Shown one piece after another: positions 1 to 6,734 of a DNA stretch of 16,262 nucleotides. The stretch comes from Chloroflexota bacterium. GTDB taxonomy: Bacteria; Chloroflexota; Limnocylindria; Limnocylindrales; CSP1-4. The stretch's first letter is position 1, and each line of letters begins with the position of its first letter. The notes under the pieces are model-generated. The model worked only from the letters and a program-made list of their open reading frames with translations. It ran no database searches and was not told where the DNA came from. The translations under genes were made by a program, and so were the position numbers. The stretch spans positions 1 through 16,262 of the forward strand of contig JACDAV010000406.1 in assembly GCA_013695255.1 (NCBI GenBank), read 5' to 3'.

Positions 1-419
1 CCCACGGGGTGAGCGTCGGCAGCGTGGCGCCCATCATCACCGTGGCCGGCCCGAGCGCCAGCAGCGCCAGCCCGAACCGCAGCAGCGCCAGGACCTGGGG
101 CTGCTCCTGGAGCGCCGAGTACGCGCCGCGGTACAGCTCGTGGATCAGCTGGAACGTCAGCGGCGTGAGCACCACTACGACGACCAGCGCGATCTCGAGC
201 AGGCCGTACATCCTGAGCGGCGAGCGGACCCTGTCGGCGATCCGCCCGCCGACGACGCTGCCGATCGCCATCCCGCCGAAGAAGCCGGTCAGGATCGCCG
301 AAACGGCCTGTGTTCCCGAACACGAGCACGAGCTGGCGCGCCCAGACGATCTCATAGATGAGACCGGCGGCGCCGGACAGGACGAAGATCACGTAGACCA
401 GCGCGGTCGAGCTTCGCAT
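1..419 (-). pseudogene. Fused MFS/spermidine-synthase-like membrane protein, N-terminal part, frameshifted, runs off window
   Basis: Reading leftward from an ATG at 419, the first frame gives a hydrophobic start with the motif SGAAGLIYEIVWARQLVLVF followed by GNT. This is typical of the N-terminus of membrane proteins that fuse an MFS-like half to a spermidine-synthase-like half. After GNT, near 309-313, the reading shifts. Another frame continues with QAVSAILTGFFGGMAIGS, then GGRIADRV, a hydrophobic helix and MMGATLPTL at the window edge, all in family order. The two halves together give about 138 residues of one protein, so a single indel (about two bases lost, or equivalent) breaks the gene. 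The catalytic domain lies outside the window. It could be a true pseudogene or a sequencing error. The family call is confident; no role in the sugar genes is implied, since a 350-base gap without an intact gene separates them. Confidence 0.72.
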
Positions 420-773
420 GCGGGCGGACGAGCTCCAGCGGGGCGCGACTCGGGGCAACGTCGGCAGAGGATACCGGTCAACGACCTGTCGCAGGGCCGC
501 GCTGATGTGCGATCGGCAAATCGTCAGCTCGGATCCCCACGGCTGGGACGAGCTCGTCAGCGAGGCCCACGGGGCCGAGAAGTACAGCCGCCGGCTGCCC
601 GAGCGCGTCACCCGGAACGGGCGGTCGCCTGGCTCCGGATATTGGGCGACGGGCTTCGGACCGCGGCGGCGATCCCGGAGACGGCAGACCCTACTGCGCG
701 CCATCTACGAGGGAGTCATCGTCGCCGGCCCCCAGATACGCGCACGCAGGCTGGTCGCTCCGCGCCGTGGCGC
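420..773. other. Stretch without an intact gene; possible decayed plus-strand gene
   Basis: No convincing intact gene lies here. On the plus strand, bases about 505-630 show gene-like codon use, with mostly G or C at third positions, and encode DPHGWDELVSEAHGAEKY and then RRLPERVTRNG. The bias fades beyond about 630 and no family is recognisable. This may be a gene scrap between the DUF5107 gene and the spermidine-synthase-like gene, both of which point left. The upstream part of this stretch (420-500) would hold the promoter of the leftward gene starting at 419, but no clear -35/-10 pair stands out. Confidence 0.3.
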
Positions 774-3700
774 TCAGCCGGCAGCTGCGCTGCCGAGCTC
801 CACCAGGCGAGCACCTGCGTCGGATGCATTGCGGTCGATCGCGAGGACCTCCCGGAACGCGCGGCGTGCCGCAACTGGGCGGCCGAGGCCTGCCTGCGCC
901 AGCCCCTCGAGATAGCGGCACTCGGCCCTGTGACGCCGAGGGAGATCGTCGTCGAACAGGAGCAGCGCCGGGAGGGACGTCGCGAAATAGTCGATCCGGG
1001 GTGATTCGCGAAGCCGGCGCCGGGCCGACCGCAGGAGCGCCCGGAGAAGATCGGTGGCAGCCGGCTCGATCCCGAGCTCGCGCAGCGCCAGGGCCCGCCA
1101 ATAGGCCGCCTCGCCGAGCGGCGCCGTCGGGTCCCCTTGGACACCAGACGCCCGCTCGAGCCAGTCGCGCGACGCTTCGGCCGAGCCTGCAGCCCGGTGG
1201 GCCAGGCCGAGCAGGAAGTGGACCTCGTTGTGAGGCGTGAGCAGGTGCCTGCCCTCGCCGAGGTTCGGCGGGTACTCCAGTCCCCGCTCGAGGGCAGCGA
1301 TCGCGTCGGCCGTCCGGTCGGTTGCGAGCGCCTGCCGGGCGAGGCACGTGTTCGCCGCTACCCATTGCCTGGAGACGAGCCCCTCGCCGCCTTCCCAGGG
1401 ATGGAACCGCCGCTCGACGAGGACACCGAGGGCGTCCTCGTGACGACCGAGCTGGTTCAACAGCGTGAGCCGCTCGACGGTCAGGTCGTCGCGTCGGCCG
1501 ACCAGATCGGGCCGGGCGTCGAGCTGCTCGAGCCGTTCGGCAGGCGGCTCGCCGAGCCGTTTGCGCAGCTGATCGAACTCGTATAGCAGCCGCGCGTCGT
1601 CCGGGGCGGCCCGCAGGGCGCGAACGTAGGCGGCCCTTGCGCGGTGCGGCCGGCGCCGGACGTTGTACTCGGCGATGCCGAGATTCCGGTGGACGATTGA
1701 GAACGATGGGTCGAGCCGGCGAGATCGCGTCCAGGCGCGGATCGCCTCGTCATGGCGTCGACGGTCGTAGAGCAGGTTGCCGAGGTAGTACGGCGCGCGT
1801 GGATCCTCGGGGTCGAGACGCTGCGCGACCTCGAGCACGGCTATCTCCTCGAGCCGAGCCGGAAAACACAGGTCCGGCGGCATCGCTCGGCCGCGCGCCG
1901 CGTGACGTCGCGCCGCGACCTCGTCCCCGAGACGATCGGACGCCCACGCGATCGTGTAGTGGACGAGCGGATGGACCGGTGGCCCAGACGGGTCCCGCTC
2001 GATCGACCGCTGAAGGACGGCGATCGCATCCTCGTACAGCCCGGCAGCGGCGTAATCGTGGGCCACATCGAGGCGGACCTGGACGTCACCGGGCTGATCG
2101 TTGCTGCGGGCAGCCGGGCCCGCGTCGCCCGCGAGGAGCCACCGCTCGTCGCGGGCCCACGCATCGTGCGGGTCGTCACGCAGGACCGCTTCGACAACCT
2201 TGATCGCCTCGTCGGTTCGGCCCAGCCGGCGCAACAGGGCCGCGCGCAGAACGCGCGCCGAAGAATTCCGACCGTCGGCGGCAAGTGCCCGCTCCAGGGC
2301 GGCCAGCGCGCCGCGCACGTCGCCCCGGCGCGAGACCACCGTCGCCCGGCCGAACTCCGCGGCCGACTGCCAGGCGCCGTTCCAGCTCGCCTTCGCGAAC
2401 GCGGCCTCGGCCTCGTCGAGGCGGTCCATGAACCGAAGTGCCACGCCCAGCAAATGGAAGGGCTCACCGTCGGTTGGGTTGGGGTTGAGCCGGGTCAGGG
2501 TTTCGATCCCACGCCGCAGGTGCCGCTCCGCCTCCGGCAGCTCGCCGCGGCGCAGGTGCCACGCCCCGAGGGCCGTGCTGCAGCGGCTGTCGCCGGGGTC
2601 GCGCCGCAGGCCCTCGCGCCAGTACGGTTCGGGCGCCCGCGTCGCGTGGCGGTACTGATCGAGATGTCTCCCGGTCAGGTAGAGCTCCTCGATCGAGGCG
2701 ATCCCCTCGGGAAAGGGTGGCTCGGTGGCGGGCGGCGGCGGAGCGGCGGGCTCGATCCGCTGCGGGCGGTGGACGATGACCGGTCGCCCCTCGGCCGCGA
2801 GCACCCGCAACTCGAGGTCGGACCCGTGCACGGCGGTGCCCACCGGGACGCGCTCGACGAACGGCGCGTCGGGGGCCAGGTCGACCACCCGATCGAGGAC
2901 CGCGCCGCCGCCTGGCCCCATCACGACCACGCGGGCCTCGGACAGGGGTCGGGTGACGCTCACGCCGATGCGCACCGCATCGTCGTCCAACGCCAGGCTG
3001 ACCGCCGCGTCGAGGGTTGCCTCGTGCGCCGGCCCGATCGCCCGGATCGGGTACCAGAACTGGCTGAACGTCCGCGTCTCGTACGGCCCCAGGAACGAGA
3101 AGTCCGGCTGGTTGTCGGTGAAGACGCCGGCCATGAGCTCGATGTACGGGCCGTCGGCGTCGGTCAGCTCACGGTCCCAGGCGTACCCGAACTCGTGGTT
3201 GCCCCACGTCCACTGCTTCTTGCCGGGCGCGATGTGGTGGTCGGCCCAGTGGACGAAGCCGGCGTCGACCGAGTGGTCGTAGCCGCCGAAGAAGTCGGCA
3301 TGGCTGCCCATCGCCATGTACGAGCTCGGGACCGGGATGTTCCGGTACCAGGAGAGGTCGGCGTCCTCCGGCGCTCGCGCGCCGTAATCGACGCCGTAAT
3401 ACCGGCCGCGCGAGACCGGGAAGGTCGACATCGCCCGCTTCGCGTGGTCCGCGACGTAGGTGACGTCCGGCGGGAAGAACGACTGGTAGCGATCGTGGAC
3501 GCGGGCGGCAACGTTCGCCCACCAGAGGAACGTCTGGACCTGCGGCGTCCGGTTGAAGAGGCGGACGCGGACCTCGACGACCGAGGAATCGGGATGGAGC
3601 GTCACCGCGTGCATGCCCTTCATCCGGTTCATCGGCTCGTGCTCGCTGCACCAGACGGTGACGCTGCCGTCGTCGCCCTCCTCGATCGACCAGTCGACCG

Positions 3701-4184
3701 GCATGAACGTCGACGGCCGGTGGTGCTGCGGCCAGTTGAACTCGACGCCGCCACTGACCCATGGCCCGAGCAGCCCGACGAGCGCCGGCTTGATCACGTT
3801 CTGGCGATAGAAGAAGTCGTAGCCGTTCGTCCGGTCCAGCCCGACGTGGATCCGGCCGCCGATCTCGGGCAGTACCATGAGCCTGACGTAGCGGTTCTCG
3901 AGGTGGACGGCCGCCCAGGCCCGGTCCACCCGCTCGTCGGAGAGGCGGTCCGTGAACGGATTCGGGTAGACGCGACCCGAGCTGCCCTGGTAGACGCGTC
4001 TCTCCAGGAACATCGGGTTGGGGTCCGGCGGCAGCGCCGGATACGTCGGGATGACGACCGGCTCCGACCAGGCGGCGACCGGCCGATCGGCCAGGCCGCC
4101 CGGTCGGTCCGGGAGCCGGAACGGCTCCGGCGGGGTCACGTTGCCACGATCAAGCCGGGCCGAAGGTCGCCGCAGCGCGCTCAC
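774..4184 (-). CDS. Large DUF5107 domain protein with C-terminal TPR repeats
   Basis: This is a protein of about 1136 residues counted from the GTG at 4184. That start overlaps the stop of the preceding fragment as GTGA; an ATG at 4205 and a GTG 15 codons further in are alternatives. Counting from the ATG, residues about 45-400 form a DUF5107 module with the motifs GKKQWTWGN (328-336), DGPYIELMAGVFTDNQPDFS (351-370) and FWYPI. A beta-rich stretch runs to about 485 and a Pro-rich linker covers about 485-500. From about 505 to the end are helical TPR-like repeats (for example GDVRGALAALERALAADGRN, YYLGNLLYDRRRHDEAIRAW). I see no signal peptide or membrane segment, so it is probably cytoplasmic. 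DUF5107 proteins commonly occur in carbohydrate-use loci, and I believe the fold is mutarotase-like, but the reaction is unknown to me. The gene is last in the leftward group that includes KDPG aldolase. Confidence 0.9.
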   Translation of the reverse strand: MSALRRPSARLDRGNVTPPEPFRLPDRPGGLADRPVAAWSEPVVIPTYPALPPDPNPMFLERRVYQGSSGRVYPNPFTDRLSDERVDRAWAAVHLENRYVRLMVLPEIGGRIHVGLDRTNGYDFFYRQNVIKPALVGLLGPWVSGGVEFNWPQHHRPSTFMPVDWSIEEGDDGSVTVWCSEHEPMNRMKGMHAVTLHPDSSVVEVRVRLFNRTPQVQTFLWWANVAARVHDRYQSFFPPDVTYVADHAKRAMSTFPVSRGRYYGVDYGARAPEDADLSWYRNIPVPSSYMAMGSHADFFGGYDHSVDAGFVHWADHHIAPGKKQWTWGNHEFGYAWDRELTDADGPYIELMAGVFTDNQPDFSFLGPYETRTFSQFWYPIRAIGPAHEATLDAAVSLALDDDAVRIGVSVTRPLSEARVVVMGPGGGAVLDRVVDLAPDAPFVERVPVGTAVHGSDLELRVLAAEGRPVIVHRPQRIEPAAPPPPATEPPFPEGIASIEELYLTGRHLDQYRHATRAPEPYWREGLRRDPGDSRCSTALGAWHLRRGELPEAERHLRRGIETLTRLNPNPTDGEPFHLLGVALRFMDRLDEAEAAFAKASWNGAWQSAAEFGRATVVSRRGDVRGALAALERALAADGRNSSARVLRAALLRRLGRTDEAIKVVEAVLRDDPHDAWARDERWLLAGDAGPAARSNDQPGDVQVRLDVAHDYAAAGLYEDAIAVLQRSIERDPSGPPVHPLVHYTIAWASDRLGDEVAARRHAARGRAMPPDLCFPARLEEIAVLEVAQRLDPEDPRAPYYLGNLLYDRRRHDEAIRAWTRSRRLDPSFSIVHRNLGIAEYNVRRRPHRARAAYVRALRAAPDDARLLYEFDQLRKRLGEPPAERLEQLDARPDLVGRRDDLTVERLTLLNQLGRHEDALGVLVERRFHPWEGGEGLVSRQWVAANTCLARQALATDRTADAIAALERGLEYPPNLGEGRHLLTPHNEVHFLLGLAHRAAGSAEASRDWLERASGVQGDPTAPLGEAAYWRALALRELGIEPAATDLLRALLRSARRRLRESPRIDYFATSLPALLLFDDDLPRRHRAECRYLEGLAQAGLGRPVAARRAFREVLAIDRNASDAGARLVELGSAAAG

Positions 4185-4312
4185 CGGATCGTGAGCGCGG
4201 CCCATCCCGCGGCGTCGCCGGCCTCGAGGGCCGTCACGTCGTTTCCGGCCTGGACCAGCCCGTGGGCTGCGGTCAGCCCTGCCGGCCCGGCGCCGATCAC
4301 CTCGATGTGCAC
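4181..4312 (-). pseudogene. N-terminal fragment of an FAD/NAD(P)-dependent oxidoreductase
   Basis: A GTG at 4312 opens a 43-codon frame whose first 30 residues are a clear dinucleotide-binding beta-alpha-beta unit: IEVIGAGPAGLTAAHGLV with the GxGxxG core, ending at an acidic residue (ALEAGD), as in FAD-dependent amine oxidases and related oxidoreductases. It stops at 4181 with TGA overlapping the GTG of the DUF5107 gene. Family members are normally 400-500 residues, so more than 90 percent is absent. The last ten residues (AAGWAALTIR) do not follow the usual GGR(T/S) continuation and may come from another gene's end joined by deletion. No catalytic function is expected. It could survive because it keeps translation coupled into the next gene. 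Confidence 0.6.
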
Positions 4313-4316
4313 GGGC

Positions 4317-4442
4317 TCACCGGAGCGTGTCGCGGCCACCTGCCGCGAGAAGGCGATCGAGCTCGACCCGGTCGGGGAGGCCGGTCAGGTCGCCGACCGC
4401 TGAACCGCGGCCGAGATACGTGCTGACATCAGTGATCTTCAC
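4317..4442 (-). pseudogene. 41-residue fragment directly after KDPG aldolase (possible enolase-superfamily start)
   Basis: A GTG at 4442 overlaps the KDPG aldolase stop as GTGA and opens a 41-residue frame. Its first residues, VKITDVSTYL, resemble the N-terminus of mandelate-racemase/enolase-superfamily sugar-acid dehydratases, which often begin MKIT(D)V. The remainder (VGDLTGLPDRVELDRLLAAG) does not match that family and may be the tail of a different protein. A ten-residue likeness is weak, so the family is only a suggestion. A sugar-acid dehydratase next to a KDPG-type aldolase would make metabolic sense, and the tight overlap shows that a real coupled gene once started here. It may also be a genuine small protein. 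Confidence 0.4.
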
Positions 4443-5086
4443 CGGCCGGCGCGCGCCTCGGCCACCGCCCGTACGGCCTGCGCGCCGCGTTCGGCGATCC
4501 CGGCTGGATCCCCGTCGCCGGTCAGCCAGCTACCCAGCCCGACAGCGAGCGCCCCGGCCCGAATGAAGGCCGGCGCCGTCTCGATCGTCACGCCCCCCGT
4601 CGGGACGAGTGGGACGTCCGGGAACGGGCCGCGGAACTCGCGCACGAAGTTCGGTCCCGCGACCGAGGCCGGGAAGAGCTTGACCGCGGCTGCGCCGGCG
4701 CGCCACGCCGCGAGGATCTCGGTCGGGGTATAGGCGCCGGGAAAGGCCGGGACGCCCCGCTCGGCGGCCCATGCCACGAGCGCCGCGTCGGTGTGTGGCA
4801 TGACCACGAACCTGGCGCCGGCGTCGATCGCCCGCCCGGCCGCCTCGATCGAGAGGACCGTGCCCGCGCCGACCGTGAGCTCGCTGCCCTCGGCATGGCG
4901 GGCAACGGTCTCGATCGCGGTGAGGGCCTCGGCCTCGGGGTCGTTGAGGGTCAGCTCGAAGGCACGGACGCCGCCGCGGAGCAGGCCGTCGGCGATGGCC
5001 GCGACGCGCCGCGCATCGAGGCGCCGGCCGATGGCGACGACGCCGCCCTGGTGCAGGCCGGGTGGAAGGGCCGGTCGCACGATCAC
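4439..5086 (-). CDS. eda: KDPG/KHG-type class I aldolase
   Basis: This 215-residue protein is the usual length for 2-keto-3-deoxy-6-phosphogluconate aldolases, which split KDPG into pyruvate and glyceraldehyde 3-phosphate in the Entner-Doudoroff pathway. The family residues are present: Glu44 in FELTL, the Schiff-base Lys136 in AVKLFPAS and Thr163 in VPTGGV, plus the glycine-rich TVGAGTVL at 71-78. It starts at a GTG (5086) that overlaps the stop of an upstream DHDPS-like remnant as GTGA. Its own stop overlaps a following GTG, so it lies inside a coupled operon. Substrate specificity (gluconate, galactonate or another keto-deoxy acid) cannot be read from sequence alone. A dgoA-type role is a reasonable alternative to eda. 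Confidence 0.9.
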   Translation of the reverse strand: MIVRPALPPGLHQGGVVAIGRRLDARRVAAIADGLLRGGVRAFELTLNDPEAEALTAIETVARHAEGSELTVGAGTVLSIEAAGRAIDAGARFVVMPHTDAALVAWAAERGVPAFPGAYTPTEILAAWRAGAAAVKLFPASVAGPNFVREFRGPFPDVPLVPTGGVTIETAPAFIRAGALAVGLGSWLTGDGDPAGIAERGAQAVRAVAEARAGR

Positions 5087-5308
5087 CTGGTCACCCCGGC
5101 TGCCGGCACGGAAGCCTCGAACCCCGTGACCGCCTCGGCTTCGAGTCGCGCAATCAGGCCATCCAGCGTCGCCGACTCAGCCGGATCGAGGCTGCGCCCC
5201 GGGCGCCCGCAGCTCGCCGGACAGGAAGATCCCGCGCCGGACGAGCACACGCTTGGCGCCGAGCAGGAGCAGATCGGGCGACTGACCGGTCGGATCCCAT
5301 CGAACGAC
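5083..5308 (-). pseudogene. C-terminal remnant of a DHDPS/NAL-family aldolase (KDG-aldolase type), frameshifted
   Basis: One frame from about 5308 reads DLLLLGAKRVLVRRGIFLSG and ELRAPGAQP before a stop at 5177. A second frame then picks up LDPAESATLDGLIARLEAEA and ends at 5083, overlapping the KDPG aldolase GTG start. Joined across a shift near 5180-5200, these look like the C-terminal helices of dihydrodipicolinate-synthase/N-acetylneuraminate-lyase family aldolases, which typically end with a short Pro-rich turn, a (S/T/D)xxE helix cap and a Leu-rich helix. The catalytic barrel with its Lys and Tyr is missing, so it is non-functional. In sugar-acid loci this family often supplies 2-keto-3-deoxy acid aldolases or dehydratases. 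The assignment rests on pattern only. Confidence 0.5.
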
Positions 5309-5399
5309 ATGTCGATTGACCTCTGGCGCGGGTGCCCGGGCAGCGTAGTTCACCTGACCTGAGGCCGACTGGCATGACGGTCGGTGCCGCTCGGCGGGA

Positions 5400-5429
5400 T
5401 TGACGGGTCGGATGGCCCGCGCCTACCTT
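5400..5429 (+). promoter_or_regulatory. Candidate promoter for the ABC importer operon
   Basis: TTGACG at 5400-5405 is followed 18 bases later by TACCTT at 5424-5429. The -35 box is near consensus and the -10 box is weak, in the 240-base gap between the divergent aldolase and importer groups. Transcription would start near 5436, leaving a leader of about 120 bases before the ATG at 5559. Downstream, GTGCA occurs at about 5456 and 5473, which might be part of a regulator site, but I see no convincing long palindrome. I found no matching promoter for the leftward direction. Confidence 0.4.
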
Positions 5430-5547
5430 GCGGAGGCCATTTGGTACGAATGGTGTGCACGACCGGGGAGGTAGTGCAAATCAGAAACCGGCGAGCACCG
5501 ATGCGTCCCGGGATCCAAGCCGGGCTCGCGGATCGCGGGCCGCAATC

Positions 5548-5554
5548 GAGGAGA
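5548..5554 (+). promoter_or_regulatory. Ribosome binding site of the sugar-binding lipoprotein gene
   Basis: GAGGAGA lies four bases before the ATG at 5559. It supports the ATG (MTTEDR) over the in-frame TTG at 5556, which falls too close to the site. Confidence 0.7.
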
Positions 5555-5558
5555 GTTG

Positions 5559-6665
5559 ATGACCACGGAAGACCGGACTCGGAGCGCCACCTGGTGGAAG
5601 GTTGCGGCCCTCGGGACCACCTTCGCCATGGCGTTTGCCGCCTGTAGCGGCACCGGCGGCACGGCCGCCCCCACGACCGGCGGTGCGACCGCCCCCCCCA
5701 CGACCGCCCCCACGACCGGCGGCGAGAGCGCCGCTCCGGGCGGCGACAAGCCGCTCTTCGTGGCAATCAACAAGGCCGCCGACCAGCAGTACTTCATCGA
5801 TCTCCAGACGGCCTTCATCGAGAAGATCGAAGAGCTCGGCGGCACCGCCGAGAAGTTCGATGCGAAGGACCAGGCGGAGCTGGGCGTGAACCTCGTCAAC
5901 GACGCCATCTCCAAGGGCGCAAAGGGCATCGCGATCACGGTCCCAGATCAGGCCATTGGGCCGGCCATCGCCAAGGCCGCAGCCGACGCGGGCATCCCGC
6001 TCGTCGCGACCGACGACCCGATCGAGGACGAGGCGGGCAATCCGATCCCGTTCGTCGGGTTCGACGGCACGGACATGGGCAACAAGGTCGGCGAGGAAGC
6101 CGGCCGCCTCCTGAAGGAATCCGGCTGGCTGACGGACGGCAGCGTCGTCGGCATGCTCGCGGTCGAAAAGCAGGACCTGTCCGTGTGCGAGCTGCGCACC
6201 GAGGCCCAGAAGGCCCAGCTCGAGGCCGCCGGCCTGCCCGCCGACCGCATCTACGACGTCGCGAGCGGCGCGACGGTCGACACCGCCAATACCGCCTCCG
6301 GCCCGGTCATCACCGCGCATCCGGACGTGACCAAGTGGATCGTCACCGGCTGCAACGACGAGAGCGTTCTCGGCGCGATCAACGCGCTTGCGGCCGCCGG
6401 CGTCCTGCCTGCCGACATCATCGGCGTGGGTCTCGGCGCCTATGAGGCATGCCGCCCGTGGGCGGCCAGCCAGGACTCGGGCTTCAAGGCAGCGTTGTTC
6501 ATCTCCGGCCTCGACGTTGGTGCGGCCGCGGCCGAGGTCCTCTACAACAACGTGGTCAACGGGGACGAGATCCCGGCGATGACCGTTGCGAAGACGACGA
6601 TCGTCAGTCCCGACAACTACACCGACGTGATGGACGCAACCTCGATCGCCAACTGCGGCGGCTGA
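5559..6665 (+). CDS. ABC sugar-binding lipoprotein, AraF-like
   Basis: This 368-residue extracytoplasmic solute-binding protein belongs to the Peripla_BP_4 (type I) group. The N-terminus has Arg/Lys, a hydrophobic segment (13-28) and a lipobox ending FAAC with the lipidated Cys29. An Ala/Pro/Thr/Gly linker follows, then the binding domain from about residue 66 (PLFVAINKAADQQYF). Several stretches line up with arabinose-binding AraF: GAKGIAITVPDQAIG, VATDDPIEDEAG, a TGCNDESVLGAINAL loop and ADIIGVGLGAYEA. It would capture a monosaccharide outside the membrane for the ATPase and permease downstream. L-arabinose is the nearest model, but other pentoses, galactose or a derivative remain possible. 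It is the first gene of the operon, with a good ribosome binding site and a candidate promoter. Confidence 0.93.
   Translation: MTTEDRTRSATWWKVAALGTTFAMAFAACSGTGGTAAPTTGGATAPPTTAPTTGGESAAPGGDKPLFVAINKAADQQYFIDLQTAFIEKIEELGGTAEKFDAKDQAELGVNLVNDAISKGAKGIAITVPDQAIGPAIAKAAADAGIPLVATDDPIEDEAGNPIPFVGFDGTDMGNKVGEEAGRLLKESGWLTDGSVVGMLAVEKQDLSVCELRTEAQKAQLEAAGLPADRIYDVASGATVDTANTASGPVITAHPDVTKWIVTGCNDESVLGAINALAAAGVLPADIIGVGLGAYEACRPWAASQDSGFKAALFISGLDVGAAAAEVLYNNVVNGDEIPAMTVAKTTIVSPDNYTDVMDATSIANCGG
5667..5722 (+). repeat. Direct repeat in the lipoprotein linker with a C8 tract
   Basis: The 17-base unit GCCCCCACGACCGGCGG occurs at 5667-5683 and 5706-5722, 39 bases (13 codons) apart, encoding APTTGG twice. 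Between them lies a run of eight C at 5692-5699. This is a low-complexity spacer that holds the binding domain away from the lipid anchor. Copy number can change in frame by slippage, whereas slippage in the C8 run would shift the frame. Confidence 0.85.
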
Positions 6666-6672
6666 TCCCGCC
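6657..6672 (+). promoter_or_regulatory. Small hairpin at the end of the binding-protein gene
   Basis: GGCGG at 6657-6661 and CCGCC at 6668-6672 form a perfect 5-bp GC stem with a 6-base loop that spans the TGA stop. It lies in the 69-base gap before the ATPase gene and has no T-tract. Such intercistronic stems often protect the binding-protein part of the message or reduce read-through so that the binding protein is made in excess. Here that is inference, and short GC stems arise easily by chance in this genome. Confidence 0.3.
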
Positions 6673-6734
6673 TCCTCCGGTACTGTTCGCGTCAATCAGC
6701 CACGCAGCCGGCGACGCTGGGGCCCAGTCCACCG

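Noticed and set aside
1752..4403. An 883-codon open frame on the plus strand
   Set aside because: It lies entirely opposite the DUF5107-TPR gene and is rich in Arg, Val, Asp and Gly with no domain. Long antisense frames are expected at this GC content.
5481..6695. A 404-codon minus-strand frame opposite the binding-protein gene
   Set aside because: It is a shadow of the clearly recognisable AraF-like lipoprotein, with no domain of its own.
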